DNA of 64,000 bases from Paucibacter sediminis (GCF_030254645.1 NZ_CP116346.1:4009001-4073000), one strand, 5' to 3'; shown: positions 45,491-55,109, numbered from the stretch's first letter. The notes: generated by a model not told the origin, from the letters alone. Numbers and translations are program-made.

Positions 45491-46075
45491 TCAGGGCGCG
45501 GCGGCGATCGCCTGCGCCAGCTGCCACAGCGCGCTGCGATGCGCGCTCACCAGGGCGTCCATGCTGCCATCGCCGGCGTCCACCTCGAAGCGCCGCTCGC
45601 TCACCGTGGGCCTGCTCTTGCCGCTCGGGTCCACCAGGGTCCAGCGCGCCTGCAGCACCACGCTGCGGCCATCGGTGCTGGCGTCCAGGCGCTGCACGTC
45701 CACGCGCAGCTGGCGGTCCACCTGCACGCCCGGCGGCACCGGCATGCGCCAGACCTGCGCCGCGCCGCGCAGGCGCGCCAGGTCTTGCGCCAGCAGGCGC
45801 GGCAGCGCATCGCGCAAGGGCTCGGCCCAGCGCTGCGAGGGGTTGTGCTGCAGGCTGGCCTGGCCGCTGGGCCGCACGATGGCGTCGCGGTCCAGGTACT
45901 CGGGCATCTGCACGGGGCCCAGCGCCCAGACCGCGCTGGCGACGCCGCTCGCGGCCTCACCCTGCACGGCGGGCGCATCGGCGCGCAGCTGGTAGAGCTG
46001 GATCGGCGGCGAGCTGCTGCAGCCGCCGAGCAGGGCCAGCAGCAGGCCCGCAAGAATCCAAGGCTTGTTCATCAT
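45491..46075 (-). CDS. Lipoprotein of an MCE transport system (PqiC/YmbA-like)
   Basis: 194 residues. A lipoprotein signal peptide, ILAGLLLALLGGCSSSPP, has a clear lipobox with Cys at about residue 19. The rest matches ABC-type transport auxiliary lipoproteins (IQLYQLRADAP near the N terminus, then VWALGPVQMPEYLDRDAIV). In PqiABC this protein sits on the outer-membrane side of the MCE tunnel. It is the last gene of the four-gene operon, overlapping the MlaD-like gene by 4 bases, and converges on the VOC gene with one base between the stops. Confidence 0.87.
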   Translation of the reverse strand: MMNKPWILAGLLLALLGGCSSSPPIQLYQLRADAPAVQGEAASGVASAVWALGPVQMPEYLDRDAIVRPSGQASLQHNPSQRWAEPLRDALPRLLAQDLARLRGAAQVWRMPVPPGVQVDRQLRVDVQRLDASTDGRSVVLQARWTLVDPSGKSRPTVSERRFEVDAGDGSMDALVSAHRSALWQLAQAIAAAP

Positions 46076-47079
46076 CGACGCCCCTTCAAGACGGATTCGG
46101 GCTGCTGGTCCAGGGTGTCGGCCAGCTCGCGCAGCGCGCGTGCGGCCTGCGAGACATCTTTCAGCGCGCGCTGCAGGTTCTGGTTCAGCGGCGCGTCGTC
46201 CTGCGCCGCATCGGCCAGCGCGGCGGCGGCGCGTGTCAGCTCCTGGGCGCTGCGCTGCAAGTCCTTCACCATCGGGCCGTCCGGGTTGAAGGTCTTGCCA
46301 ACGCGCTCGGCGGTATCGTCCACCGAGACGGCGGCCTTGTTCATGCGCTCCATCGCCTGCTTGGTGGCCTCCAGCGTGCCGAGGGTGGCGTCGGCCAGCG
46401 GCCCGAAGCGGCGGTCGAGCTGCTCGGTGAGCCGGCGCAGATTCGTCGCCACCGCCTCGATGTCCTTCACCGCGTGGCTCAGTTCGGGCCCTTCCAGCAG
46501 GCGGCGGCCCGAGCTGGCGATGGCGGAAAGGTCGCCCACCAGGCGCTTGATGTCCAGGCCGTCGACCTGGTTCTTCAGGTCCTGCAGCGGCGTGGTGACG
46601 GTGGGGATCTCGATCTCGGCGCGCTCTTCCTCGCCGCTGGCGGCGAGCGGCTTGCCGGGGCGGAAGTCCAGGTCCACATAGAGCTGGCCGGTGAGCAGGC
46701 TCTGCATCGCCAGCTGGGCGCGCAGGCCGCGCGCGACCAGGGCGTTCATCGAGGCCACCACGGTGCCGGGCTGGTGGTCGCCGGTGAGGTTGCCCAGCAT
46801 GTCGCGCTCGAGCTCGGCCACCACGGGAATGGAGACCTCGTTGTGGGCGCGGTCGTAGGCCACGCCGATGGAGCTGACGCTGCCCAGCCGCACGCCGCGG
46901 AACACCACCGGCGCGCCCACCTGCAGGCCGTAGATGGAGCCGTTGAAATACATCACCACCTTCTGCTTGCCGCCCAGCAGCTTGCCGCCGGCGATCACGA
47001 ACACGGCGACGAACAGCATGATCAGTGCGCTGACGATGAACAGGCCCAGCAGGGCCGGGTGGCCGTGGCGCTTTCTCAT
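46072..47079 (-). CDS. MCE-family (MlaD-like) lipid transport protein
   Basis: 335 residues. An N-terminal membrane helix (LLGLFIVSALIMLFVAVFVI) anchors it in the inner membrane. An MCE domain follows with VVMYFNGSIYGLQVGAPVVF and RGVRLGSVSSIGV, then a long helical C-terminal part rich in Ala, Leu and Asp that may form the tunnel-lining coiled coil. It forms a hexameric ring that passes lipids between the permease and periplasmic or outer-membrane partners. It overlaps both neighbours by 4 bases. One MCE domain is present, as in MlaD, and not the several of PqiB or YebT. Confidence 0.92.
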   Translation of the reverse strand: MRKRHGHPALLGLFIVSALIMLFVAVFVIAGGKLLGGKQKVVMYFNGSIYGLQVGAPVVFRGVRLGSVSSIGVAYDRAHNEVSIPVVAELERDMLGNLTGDHQPGTVVASMNALVARGLRAQLAMQSLLTGQLYVDLDFRPGKPLAASGEEERAEIEIPTVTTPLQDLKNQVDGLDIKRLVGDLSAIASSGRRLLEGPELSHAVKDIEAVATNLRRLTEQLDRRFGPLADATLGTLEATKQAMERMNKAAVSVDDTAERVGKTFNPDGPMVKDLQRSAQELTRAAAALADAAQDDAPLNQNLQRALKDVSQAARALRELADTLDQQPESVLKGRR

Positions 47080-47834
47080 GGCCGCTCTTTCCGGCGCAGG
47101 AAGGCGCGCACCGTGTCGGGTCCGGTTTCCAGCAATTGGCGCGGTGCGTCCAGCGCGATCATGGTCTTGTCCTTGGCATCGAGAAACAGGGCGCGGTCGG
47201 CCACCGCGAAGATGCTGTCCAGCTCATGCGTGACCAGCACGATGCTGGTGCCCAGATGATCGCGCAAGTTCAGGATCAGCTCGTCCAGGCGTGCCGAGGT
47301 GAGGGGGTCCAGGCCCGCCGAGGGCTCGTCCAGGAACAGGAGGGGCGGGTCCAGGGCCATGGCGCGCGCGATCGCCGCGCGCTTCTTCATGCCACCGCTG
47401 AGCGCCGCGGGCGACTCGTCGAAGGCGCCGTCCAGCCCCACCAGGGCCAGCTTGAAGCGCGCCAGCTGCTCGGCGGCATCGTCGTCCAGCTCGGTGAACT
47501 CGCGCAGCGGCAGCATCACGTTCTCGCCCACCGTCATCGAGCTCCACAATGCGCCGGCCTGGAACATCACGCCGAATTGGCGGCGCAGGCCGGCGAGCTG
47601 CTCCTCGCCGGCTTCGGCCAGGTCGATGTCGCCATAGAGCACGCGGCCCGCGGCGGGCGTCTGCAGGCCGATCAGATGGCGCATCAGGGTGCTCTTGCCG
47701 CAGCCGCTGCCACCCATCAGCACCAGGATCTCGCCGCGCCGCACGTCGAAGTTGAGCTCTCTCTGAATCAGCCGGCCGGCCACGGCCAGGCTCAGGCCCT
47801 CGGCGCGCAGCAGGGCTTGGGCAGGCGCTGCCAT
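47076..47834 (-). CDS. ABC transporter ATPase of MCE lipid system (MlaF-like)
   Basis: 252 residues from ATG 47834, which overlaps the permease stop (TGATG); two GTG codons just upstream are less likely starts. Walker A is LMGGSGCGKSTLMRHLIGL, the signature is ALSGGMKKRAAIARAMALDP (the LSGGM variant seen in MlaF), Walker B is LLFLDEPSAGLDP and the H-loop is VLVTHE. The ATPase drives lipid movement with the permease gene just upstream. All catalytic motifs are intact. Confidence 0.94.
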   Translation of the reverse strand: MAAPAQALLRAEGLSLAVAGRLIQRELNFDVRRGEILVLMGGSGCGKSTLMRHLIGLQTPAAGRVLYGDIDLAEAGEEQLAGLRRQFGVMFQAGALWSSMTVGENVMLPLREFTELDDDAAEQLARFKLALVGLDGAFDESPAALSGGMKKRAAIARAMALDPPLLFLDEPSAGLDPLTSARLDELILNLRDHLGTSIVLVTHELDSIFAVADRALFLDAKDKTMIALDAPRQLLETGPDTVRAFLRRKERP

Positions 47835-49000
47835 CACCACCCCAGGCGCTGGAACATGATGGTCAGCGCCGAGGCCGCCACCACGATCCAGACGATGGCC
47901 TGCACCACCGCCGCGGTGGTGGCGTCGCCCACCGCCTGGGCGCTGCGGCCGGCGTTGAGGCCCTGGCGGCAGCCCGCCAGCGCCACCAGGATGGCGTACA
48001 CCGTGCCCTTGAGCAGGCCGATGCCGGCATGGGCCAGGGTCAGGGCCTGCGAGCTGCGGTAGAGATAGTCCAGCATCTCGACCTGGTAGATGCCCACGGC
48101 CACCAGCAGGCCGGCGCCCATGCCGACGACGGCCGCATAGGTGGTCAGCAGCGGCGCCATCAGGGCCATTGCCAGCACGCGCGGCAGCACCAGATGCTCG
48201 ACCGGGTTCAGCCCCATGGCGCGCAGCGCGTCCACTTCCTCGTTGGCCTGCATGCTGCCGAGCTGGGCGGCGAAGGCCGCGCCCACGCGGCCCGAAAGAA
48301 TGATGCCGGTCATCAGCGCGGCGATCTCGCGCACCACGCCGATCGTCACCAGATCGGCCATGAAGGCCTCGGCGCCCAGGCGCTGCAGCTGGGCCGCGCC
48401 CATATAGGCAATGATGAGGCCGACCAGAAAGCTCACCAGCGAGACGATCGGCAGGCTGGCGGGGCCGGTGGCGTGCAACTGCAGCGCCAGGTCCTCGCCG
48501 CGCATCGCGCTGCCACCGCGCAGCGTCCGGAGCAGCGCCTGCAGCACCTCACCGACGAAGCCCAGCGTGGTCTTGGTGCGGGTCAGGCGCGCAAGCCAGT
48601 TCAGGCCGATCTGGGTGAGCCAGCGCGAGCGGCGGCTGCGCGGGGCGGCGCTGGCGGCGCCTCCTCTGTTGCCCGGGCTGCTGGCGGCCAGCGCCAGGAT
48701 GCCGCGCAGGCCGGCCGGCAGCTGGCTGGTGTCCAGCGGCCTGCCGCTGTGCTTGCCCAGGGCCCAGAGCGCGGCAGCCAGCTGGCTGTCGAAATGGCTG
48801 ATGGCACTGCCGTCGATGCGCCAGTGGCTGCCGGCGGTCGTATCAGCAAGTTGGGGCGGGGCGGGCAGGCTTGCCCGGCCGCGCCAATCGCCCGCCAGGC
48901 GCAAGATCTGACCCTGGGCATCGCTGTCCCATTGCGCCTGCGCGGGCGCCGGGCCCGTCTCAAATGCAGTGGTCGACGGCAATTCAGACAACTCGTTCAA
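47834..49000 (-). CDS. MCE lipid system permease (MlaE-like) with STAS-like N-terminal extension
   Basis: 388 residues. The C-terminal 250 residues are an MlaE permease: SLPIVSLVSFLVGLIIAYMG, VVREIAALMTGIILSGRVGA, LGSMQANEEVDALRAMGLNP and PRVLAMALMAPLLTTYAA. The N-terminal 120 residues (ILRLAGDWRGRASLP, HWRIDGSAISHFDSQLAAAL) look like a STAS/MlaB-like domain, which in E. coli is a separate protein, MlaB. The system may therefore carry its regulatory subunit fused to the permease. It is the first gene of the operon and lies 125 bases from the divergent small gene at 49126. Confidence 0.9.
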   Translation of the reverse strand: MNELSELPSTTAFETGPAPAQAQWDSDAQGQILRLAGDWRGRASLPAPPQLADTTAGSHWRIDGSAISHFDSQLAAALWALGKHSGRPLDTSQLPAGLRGILALAASSPGNRGGAASAAPRSRRSRWLTQIGLNWLARLTRTKTTLGFVGEVLQALLRTLRGGSAMRGEDLALQLHATGPASLPIVSLVSFLVGLIIAYMGAAQLQRLGAEAFMADLVTIGVVREIAALMTGIILSGRVGAAFAAQLGSMQANEEVDALRAMGLNPVEHLVLPRVLAMALMAPLLTTYAAVVGMGAGLLVAVGIYQVEMLDYLYRSSQALTLAHAGIGLLKGTVYAILVALAGCRQGLNAGRSAQAVGDATTAAVVQAIVWIVVAASALTIMFQRLGW

Positions 49001-49125
49001 GGCCTCTCCGATGCAGCCGCCAGGTTCGCTGGGCGCAGGTTAACAGGGCCGCGGCGCGCGCCTCTGAAGATTCGCTTGGTTCATGCACTAAAATCCCGCA
49101 TTCATTTCTCGTACCGGAGCCATCA

Positions 49126-49293
49126 ATGGGCAACAAGATCGTCACCGAGGCCATGCGCCGTGCTTCCCCCCGTCCCGCCGCCACCGCTGGCGTGACCCTG
49201 ACCACCGGCCGCGGCCAGAAGATCAGCCTCGAGCGCGGCTCGCACACCCGCAGCAAGAAGAACCCCGGCAAGCGTCCCCACAAGGGCGGCTGA
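49126..49293 (+). CDS. Small basic protein, 55 aa
   Basis: 55 residues from ATG 49126, with GGAG six bases upstream. The sequence is strongly basic, with MGNKIVTEAMRRASPRPA at the start and SHTRSKKNPGKRPHKGG near the end, and a middle VTLTTGRGQKISLERG. It has no membrane segment. The charge and size suggest a nucleic-acid- or ribosome-associated protein, but I recognise no family. An intrinsic terminator follows at 49341, and a possible -10 box (TAAAAT, 49089-49094) precedes it, so it looks like a single-gene transcript. Confidence 0.7.
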   Translation: MGNKIVTEAMRRASPRPAATAGVTLTTGRGQKISLERGSHTRSKKNPGKRPHKGG

Positions 49294-49340
49294 AGCCGAG
49301 CGGCTCATCGGCGCTGCCGATGACGCCCCGAATCTGATGA

Positions 49341-49378
49341 ACAGGCCCCAGCCTTGCGCGGGGCCTGTGTCTTTCTAC
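49341..49378 (+). terminator. Intrinsic terminator after the 55-aa gene
   Basis: A perfect 9-bp stem, ACAGGCCCC (49341-49349) with GGGGCCTGT (49360-49368), a 10-base loop, and a following pyrimidine-rich tail with CTTTCT. It ends 48 to 85 bases after the small basic gene and just before the flavoprotein gene. Confidence 0.8.
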
Positions 49379-49392
49379 CTTAACCTTCTGCC

Positions 49393-51054
49393 ATGCTGCG
49401 ACTCACCGAACTCCGCCTGCCGCTCAACCATGCCGAGGACGCGCTGCGCCCCGCCGTGCTGGCGCGCCTGGGGCTCAAGGATGGGCAGCTGAAGAATTTC
49501 ACGATCTTCAAGCGCAGCTACGACGCGCGCAAGAAGAGCGCCATGGTGCTGATCTACACCGTGGATTGCGAGGTGGCGGATGAGGCCGCGCTGCTGGCCC
49601 GTTTTGCCGGCGATGCGCATGTGAAGCCCACGCCGGACATGGACTACAAGTTCGTCGGCCAGCTGCCGGCGGACTTCTATGCCGGCGCGCGCCCGCGCCC
49701 GGTGGTGATCGGCTTCGGCCCCTGTGGCATCTTCGCCGCCCTGATCCTGGCCCAGATGGGCCTGCGCCCCATCGTGCTGGAGCGCGGCAAGCAGGTGCGC
49801 GAGCGCACCAAGGACACCTGGGGCCTGTGGCGCCAGGGCGAGCTGAACCCCGAATCGAATGTGCAGTTTGGCGAGGGCGGCGCCGGCACCTTCTCGGACG
49901 GCAAGCTCTGGAGCCAGATCTCCGACCCGCGCCATCTGACGCGCAAGGTGCTGAACGAGTTCGTCAAGGCCGGTGCGCCCGAGGAGATCCTGTTCGTCAG
50001 CAAGCCGCACATCGGCACCTTCCGCCTGGTCAGCATGGTGATCAAGATGCGCGCCGAGATCGAGGCCCTGGGCGGCGAGATCCGCTTCGAGCAGAAGGTC
50101 ACCGACCTGCTGATTGAACAGGGCCCGGGCGGCAAACAGGTGCGTGGCGTCACGCTCGCCTCCGGCGAGCAGCTCCGCACCGACCAGGTGGTGCTGGCCC
50201 TGGGCCACAGCGCGCGCGACACCTTCCAGATGCTGCACGAGCGTGGCGTCCACATGGAGGCCAAGCCCTTCTCGATCGGCTACCGCATCGAGCATCCGCA
50301 AAGCATCATCGACGCGGCGCGCTTCGGCCCCAACGCCGGCAACCCCATCCTGGGCGCGGCCGACTACAAGCTGGTGCACCATGCCAGCAATGGCCGCTCG
50401 GTCTACAGCTTCTGCATGTGCCCCGGCGGCACGGTGGTGGCCGCCACCTCCGAGCCCGAGCGCGTGGTCACCAATGGCATGAGCCAGTATTCGCGCAACG
50501 AGCGCAATGCCAACGCCGGCATCGTGGTGGGCATCTCGCCGCAGGATTACCGGCAGGATGGCAAGAGCGAGGGCCCGGTGAGCCCGCTTGACGGCATGGC
50601 CTTCCAGCGCATCTGGGAGTCGCGCGCCTATGAGCTGGGCGAGGGCGGCTACAAGGCCCCGGGCGCCCTGGTGGGTGACTTCATCAAGCGCCAGCGCAGC
50701 CGCGAGTTCGGCAACGTCATGCCCAGCTACAAGCCGGGCGTCACGCTCACCGACCTGCAGCAGAAGGGCCGTGGCAGCCTGCCCGAGTACGCGCTGGAGG
50801 CGATCCGCGAGGCCTTGCCGGCCTTCGAGCGCCAGATCCGCGGCTTCTCCATGGCCGATGCGGTGCTCACCGGGGTCGAGACCCGCACCTCCTCGCCGCT
50901 GCGCATCACGCGCGGCAAGAACTACCAGAGCCTGAACGTGGCCGGCCTGTTCCCGGCCGGCGAGGGGGCCGGCTACGCGGGCGGCATCATGTCGGCCGGC
51001 GTGGACGGCATCGAGGTGGCCGAGGCGGTGGCCAAGGACATGCTGGGCCTGTAA
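49393..51054 (+). CDS. FAD-dependent oxidoreductase (COG2509 family)
   Basis: 553 residues from ATG 49393. After an N-terminal domain of about 95 residues (MLRLTELRLPLNHAEDAL) comes the dinucleotide-binding motif PVVIGFGPCGIFAALILAQM, then VLERGKQVRERTKD, SNVQFGEGGAGTFSDGKL and SFCMCPGGTVVAATSEPERV. The C terminus, AGLFPAGEGAGYAGGIMSAG, binds the flavin. The family is widespread and its substrate is unknown. There is no signal peptide, so it is cytoplasmic. It is a single gene between two terminator-like hairpins. Confidence 0.9.
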   Translation: MLRLTELRLPLNHAEDALRPAVLARLGLKDGQLKNFTIFKRSYDARKKSAMVLIYTVDCEVADEAALLARFAGDAHVKPTPDMDYKFVGQLPADFYAGARPRPVVIGFGPCGIFAALILAQMGLRPIVLERGKQVRERTKDTWGLWRQGELNPESNVQFGEGGAGTFSDGKLWSQISDPRHLTRKVLNEFVKAGAPEEILFVSKPHIGTFRLVSMVIKMRAEIEALGGEIRFEQKVTDLLIEQGPGGKQVRGVTLASGEQLRTDQVVLALGHSARDTFQMLHERGVHMEAKPFSIGYRIEHPQSIIDAARFGPNAGNPILGAADYKLVHHASNGRSVYSFCMCPGGTVVAATSEPERVVTNGMSQYSRNERNANAGIVVGISPQDYRQDGKSEGPVSPLDGMAFQRIWESRAYELGEGGYKAPGALVGDFIKRQRSREFGNVMPSYKPGVTLTDLQQKGRGSLPEYALEAIREALPAFERQIRGFSMADAVLTGVETRTSSPLRITRGKNYQSLNVAGLFPAGEGAGYAGGIMSAGVDGIEVAEAVAKDMLGL

Positions 51055-51055
51055 A

Positions 51056-51080
51056 CTTCGCAAACGGCGAAGGGTTGTTT
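51056..51080 (+). terminator. Possible terminator after the flavoprotein gene
   Basis: CTTCGC-AAACG-GCGAAG forms a 6-bp stem starting two bases after the TAA stop, followed by GGTTGTTT. A second small hairpin, GCCTTC-GGC-GAAGGC, lies at 51101-51115. Neither has a long T-run, so termination may be partial. Confidence 0.45.
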
Positions 51081-51129
51081 GGCGGCTTAGGTAGTTGCCG
51101 GCCTTCGGCGAAGGCTAAATTGCAGTCCC

Positions 51130-52107
51130 ATGCTCCGCTCCGTTCACTCAGCCCGTCTTGCCGCGCACCTTCTCGTCGCGGCCGGGCTGCTGCTGGTGGG
51201 GCTGGCGCAAGCGGCCGCTTATCCGCAGCGCAGCATCAACTGGCTGGTGGCGTTTCCGGCCGGCAGCGCCACCGATCAGCTGGCGCGCGTGCTGGCCGAG
51301 CACATCGCCCGCCAGGCCGGCCAGGCCATCGTGATCGAGAACAAGCCGGGGGCGAACGGCCTGCTGGGCAGTGCCGCGGCCGCCAAGGCCGCGCCCGACG
51401 GCTACAGCTTCTTCATCGCCACCAGCACCACGCATGCGGCGAACGCCTCGCTGTATCGCAAGCTGCCCTATGACCCGATCAAGGATTTCGCGCCGGTCGC
51501 GCGGCTGGCGGAGATCCCTTTCGTGATGCTGGTGAACCCAGCCGTACCGGCCGACTCGCTGGCCGGCTTTGTCGGCCACGCCAGGGCCCATCCCAACCAG
51601 CTGGCCTGGGGCTCGGGCTCCAGCGGCAGCCTGATTCCCGGCCATGCCCTGGTCAGCGCCAACAAGCTGGCCCTGACCCACGTGCCCTACAAGGGCGTGC
51701 AGCCGGCCATGACCGACACCATCGGCGGCACCATCCAGCTGGTGTTTGCGGACCTGGCCTCGGCGGTGCCGCAGGTCAAGGCCGGCAAGCTGCGCGCGCT
51801 GGCGGTGACCTCGGCCAGGCCCCACGCCATGCTGCCCGCGGTGCCGCCGCTGGCGCAGGCCGTGCCCGGTTTCGAGATGACGGCCTGGTTTGCCATCTAT
51901 GCGCCGGCCGGCACGCCCGAGCCGGTGCTGGCGCAGATGAATAAATGGGTGAGGGCGGCGCTGGCCGATGCCGGCGTCAGGCAACGCCTGACCCTCGCCG
52001 GCTTCGAGCTGACGCCCAGCACGCCGGCCGAGCTGGGCCTGTTCGCCGCCAAGGAAACGCTCAAATGGGCCAAGGCGGTGCAGGCCGCGGGCCTGCAGCC
52101 GGAATGA
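51130..52107 (+). CDS. Bug/TctC-family periplasmic binding protein
   Basis: 325 residues. A Sec signal peptide (LAAHLLVAAGLLLVGLAQA then AAYP) is followed by the Bug-family fold: NWLVAFPAGSATDQLARVLA, IVIENKPGANGLLGSAAAAK, LPYDPIKDFAPVARLAEIPF, and HVPYKGVQPAMTDTIGG. Such proteins capture carboxylates or related small molecules for tripartite tricarboxylate transporters, but many in Burkholderiales are orphans, as here, with no TctA/TctB gene in view. It lies 13 bases before the LysR gene on the same strand. Confidence 0.9.
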   Translation: MLRSVHSARLAAHLLVAAGLLLVGLAQAAAYPQRSINWLVAFPAGSATDQLARVLAEHIARQAGQAIVIENKPGANGLLGSAAAAKAAPDGYSFFIATSTTHAANASLYRKLPYDPIKDFAPVARLAEIPFVMLVNPAVPADSLAGFVGHARAHPNQLAWGSGSSGSLIPGHALVSANKLALTHVPYKGVQPAMTDTIGGTIQLVFADLASAVPQVKAGKLRALAVTSARPHAMLPAVPPLAQAVPGFEMTAWFAIYAPAGTPEPVLAQMNKWVRAALADAGVRQRLTLAGFELTPSTPAELGLFAAKETLKWAKAVQAAGLQPE

Positions 52108-52120
52108 GGTAGCAAAAGCG

Positions 52121-53038
52121 ATGCGCATGGACCTCACCACCCTCAATCTGGTGCTCGCGATCGAGCAGACGCGCTCCATCACGCGCGGCGCCGAGCGCGA
52201 ACACCTGGCGCTGGCGGCGGCCAGCAAGCGGCTTTCCGACCTGGAGTCGCGCCTGGGCGTGCAGCTGTTCGAGCGCCGCGCCCGCGGCGTCGAGCCCACC
52301 GAGGCCTGCCGCGCCCTGGTGCGCCATATCCGCGCCCTGCATGCCTCCCTGCATGCGCTGGAGAGCGAGGTGGTGGAGTTTGCGCGTGGCATCAAGGGCC
52401 ATCTGCGCATCGCCGCCAATGCCGGCTCGATCGCCGAATGCCTGCCGCCCGACCTGGTGGCCTTCTCTCAAGCGCACCCGCAGATCCGCATCAGCCTGGA
52501 AGACCTCACCAGCGCCGAGGTGCAGGCCGCGGTGGCCGAAGGGCGCGCCGATGTGGGCGTGTTCACCGCGCCGCTGCTGGACAACCGCCTGCAGACCTGG
52601 ACCTACCGCCAGGGCCGCCTGGCCGTGCTGGTGCCCAAGGGGCATGCGCTGTCCAAGCGCAGCGCGGTCAGCTTCGACGACCTGCTGGACTACGACCTGA
52701 TCGGCCTGCACGCCGGCGCCGCGGCCCAGGACATGATGATCGAGCAGGCGGTGGCGCGCGGCCGCACGCTGAATGCGCGCCTGCAGGTGCGCGGCTTCGA
52801 CGCGATTGCCCAGCTGGTGGAAGCCGGGCTGGGCGTGGCCGTGCTGCCGGGCGGGCCGGCCGAGCGCTTTGCCCGCGTGTTCGACTTGAAAGCCCTGCGC
52901 CTGGACGAGGACTGGGCGCAGCGCGACTATGTGCTGGCGGTGGCGCGCCAGGAGCGCCTGCCCATGGTGGTGCAGCGCTTCGTGGACCAGCTGTGCCCGC
53001 CACCCGCCAAGGATTCATTGCCTGTGAAGGATGACTGA
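52121..53038 (+). CDS. LysR-family transcriptional regulator
   Basis: 305 residues. The N-terminal winged helix ([54 protein letters not shown]) and the periplasmic-binding-like effector domain from about residue 90 ([35 protein letters not shown]) are typical. It is encoded in the same direction as leuC, whose start is one base after its stop, so it is likely to be transcribed into the leucine genes. Its effector is unknown. An in-frame ATG two codons on is an equally possible start. Confidence 0.9.
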   Translation: MRMDLTTLNLVLAIEQTRSITRGAEREHLALAAASKRLSDLESRLGVQLFERRARGVEPTEACRALVRHIRALHASLHALESEVVEFARGIKGHLRIAANAGSIAECLPPDLVAFSQAHPQIRISLEDLTSAEVQAAVAEGRADVGVFTAPLLDNRLQTWTYRQGRLAVLVPKGHALSKRSAVSFDDLLDYDLIGLHAGAAAQDMMIEQAVARGRTLNARLQVRGFDAIAQLVEAGLGVAVLPGGPAERFARVFDLKALRLDEDWAQRDYVLAVARQERLPMVVQRFVDQLCPPPAKDSLPVKDD

Positions 53039-53039
53039 G

Positions 53040-54452
53040 ATGACCGCACGTACCCTTTACGACAAGCTCTGGGATGAGCATGTCGTGCATACCGAAGACG
53101 ACGGCACGGCCGTGCTCTATATCGACCGCCATCTGGTGCACGAGGTCACCAGCCCGCAGGCCTTCGAAGGTCTGGATCTGGCCGGCCGCAAGGTCTGGCG
53201 ACTCTCGGCCAATCTGGCGGTGAGCGACCACAACGTGCCCACCACCGACCGCAGCCAGGGCATTGCCGACCCCATCTCCAAGCTGCAGGTCGACACCCTG
53301 GACAAGAACTGCGACCGCCATGGCCTGACCCAGTTCAAGATGAACGACAAGCGCCAGGGCATCGTGCATGTGATCGGCCCGGAGCAGGGCGCCACCTTGC
53401 CCGGCATGACGGTGGTCTGCGGCGACAGCCACACCTCCACCCATGGTGCCTTCGGCGCGCTGGCACATGGCATCGGCACCTCCGAGGTGGAGCATGTGCT
53501 GGCCACGCAGACGCTGCTGGCCAAGAAGGCCAAGAACATGCTGATCCGCGTCGAGGGTCAGGTCATGCCCGGCGTGGGCGCCAAGGACATCGTGCTGGCC
53601 ATCATCGGCAAGATCGGCACGGCGGGCGGCACCGGCTACACGATCGAATTCGCCGGCTCGGCAATCCGCGCGCTCAGCATGGAAGGCCGCATGACGGTCT
53701 GCAATATGGCCATCGAGGCGGGCGCGCGTGCCGGCCTGATCGCGGTGGACGAGACCACCATCAACTACTGCAAGGGCCGGCCCTTCAGCCCTGCGGGGGT
53801 GGAGTGGGAACAGGCCGTGGCCTATTGGCGCAGCCTGCATTCCGACGCGGGTGCGCATTTTGATGCTGTGGTGGAACTGGACGCGGCGCAGATCCGCCCG
53901 CAGGTCACCTGGGGCACCTCGCCGGAGATGGTGCTCTCCATCGAGGACCGCGTGCCCGATCCCGACAAGGAGAAGGACGCCGTCAAGCGCGGCGCCATCG
54001 AGCGCGCCCTGCAGTACATGGCCCTGGAGCCCAACAAGGCCATCAACGACATCCGCATCGACAAGGTCTTCATTGGCTCCTGCACCAACAGCCGCATCGA
54101 GGACATGCGCGAGGCCGCCGCGGTGGTGCGGCGCCTGGGTGGCAAGATCGCCAGCAATGTGAAGCTCGCGCTGGTGGTGCCCGGCTCAGGGCTGGTCAAG
54201 GCGCAGGCCGAGGTCGAAGGGCTGGACCAGGTCTTCAAGGCGGCCGGCTTCGAGTGGCGCGAGCCCGGTTGCTCGATGTGCCTGGCGATGAATGCCGATC
54301 GCCTGGAACCGGGCGAGCGCTGTGCATCCACCAGCAACCGCAATTTCGAAGGCCGCCAGGGCGCTGGCGGGCGCACCCATCTGGTCAGCCCAGCGATGGC
54401 CGCGGCCGCCGCGATGCAGGGCCATTTCGTTGACGTTCGCAGGATTTCATGA
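53040..54452 (+). CDS. leuC: 3-isopropylmalate dehydratase large subunit
   Basis: 470 residues from ATG 53040 ([16 protein letters not shown]), with AAGGA eight bases upstream; an ATG at 53031 overlaps the LysR stop and is less likely. LeuC with LeuD isomerises 2- to 3-isopropylmalate in leucine synthesis. The 4Fe-4S ligands are visible in [19 protein letters not shown]-type context, [13 protein letters not shown] and [11 protein letters not shown]. Length is normal. It is followed by leuD with a 1-base overlap. Confidence 0.97.
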   Translation: MTARTLYDKLWDEHVVHTEDDGTAVLYIDRHLVHEVTSPQAFEGLDLAGRKVWRLSANLAVSDHNVPTTDRSQGIADPISKLQVDTLDKNCDRHGLTQFKMNDKRQGIVHVIGPEQGATLPGMTVVCGDSHTSTHGAFGALAHGIGTSEVEHVLATQTLLAKKAKNMLIRVEGQVMPGVGAKDIVLAIIGKIGTAGGTGYTIEFAGSAIRALSMEGRMTVCNMAIEAGARAGLIAVDETTINYCKGRPFSPAGVEWEQAVAYWRSLHSDAGAHFDAVVELDAAQIRPQVTWGTSPEMVLSIEDRVPDPDKEKDAVKRGAIERALQYMALEPNKAINDIRIDKVFIGSCTNSRIEDMREAAAVVRRLGGKIASNVKLALVVPGSGLVKAQAEVEGLDQVFKAAGFEWREPGCSMCLAMNADRLEPGERCASTSNRNFEGRQGAGGRTHLVSPAMAAAAAMQGHFVDVRRIS

Positions 54453-55102
54453 TGGAAAAGTTCACCGTGCACAAGGGCCTGGTGGCCCCGATGGATCGCG
54501 ACAACGTCGACACCGATGCCATCATCCCCAAGCAGTTCCTCAAGTCGATCAAGCGCAGCGGCTTCGGCCCCAATCTGTTCGACGAATGGCGCTACCTGGA
54601 CCATGGCGAGCCCGGCCAGGACCCGGCCACGCGCAAGCTCAACCCGGACTTCGTGCTGAACCAGGCGCGCTACCAGGGCGCCTCGATCCTGATCGCGCGC
54701 AGCAACTTCGGCTGCGGCTCCAGCCGCGAGCATGCGCCCTGGGCGCTGGAGCAATACGGCTTCCGCGCACTGATCGCACCCAGCTTCGCCGACATCTTCT
54801 TCAACAACTGCTTCAAGAACGGCGTGCTGCCCATCGTGCTGCCCGAGGCCCAGGTGGCGCGGCTGTTCGACGAGGTGGCGGCCTTCCCGGGCTACCAGCT
54901 GAGCGTGGATCTGGAGCGCCAGGTGGTGTTGAAGCCCGATGGCAGCGAGCTGCCCTTTGAGGTGCAGGCCTTCCGCAAGTTCTGCCTGCTGAACGGCTTC
55001 GACGACATCGGCCTGACCCTGCGCCATGCCGACAAGATCAAGGCCTATGAGGCCGAGCGCATCGCCACCAAGCCCTGGCTGAACAACCGTCTGATCGGAT
55101 GA
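54452..55102 (+). CDS. leuD: 3-isopropylmalate dehydratase small subunit
   Basis: 216 residues from ATG 54452, chosen over the adjacent ATG at 54449 because AGGA then lies seven bases upstream and the ATG overlaps the leuC stop. The swivelling domain shows [32 protein letters not shown] and [15 protein letters not shown], the substrate-discriminating loop of LeuD. It forms a heterodimer with LeuC. Confidence 0.96.
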   Translation: MEKFTVHKGLVAPMDRDNVDTDAIIPKQFLKSIKRSGFGPNLFDEWRYLDHGEPGQDPATRKLNPDFVLNQARYQGASILIARSNFGCGSSREHAPWALEQYGFRALIAPSFADIFFNNCFKNGVLPIVLPEAQVARLFDEVAAFPGYQLSVDLERQVVLKPDGSELPFEVQAFRKFCLLNGFDDIGLTLRHADKIKAYEAERIATKPWLNNRLIG

Positions 55103-55109
55103 ATCGACT

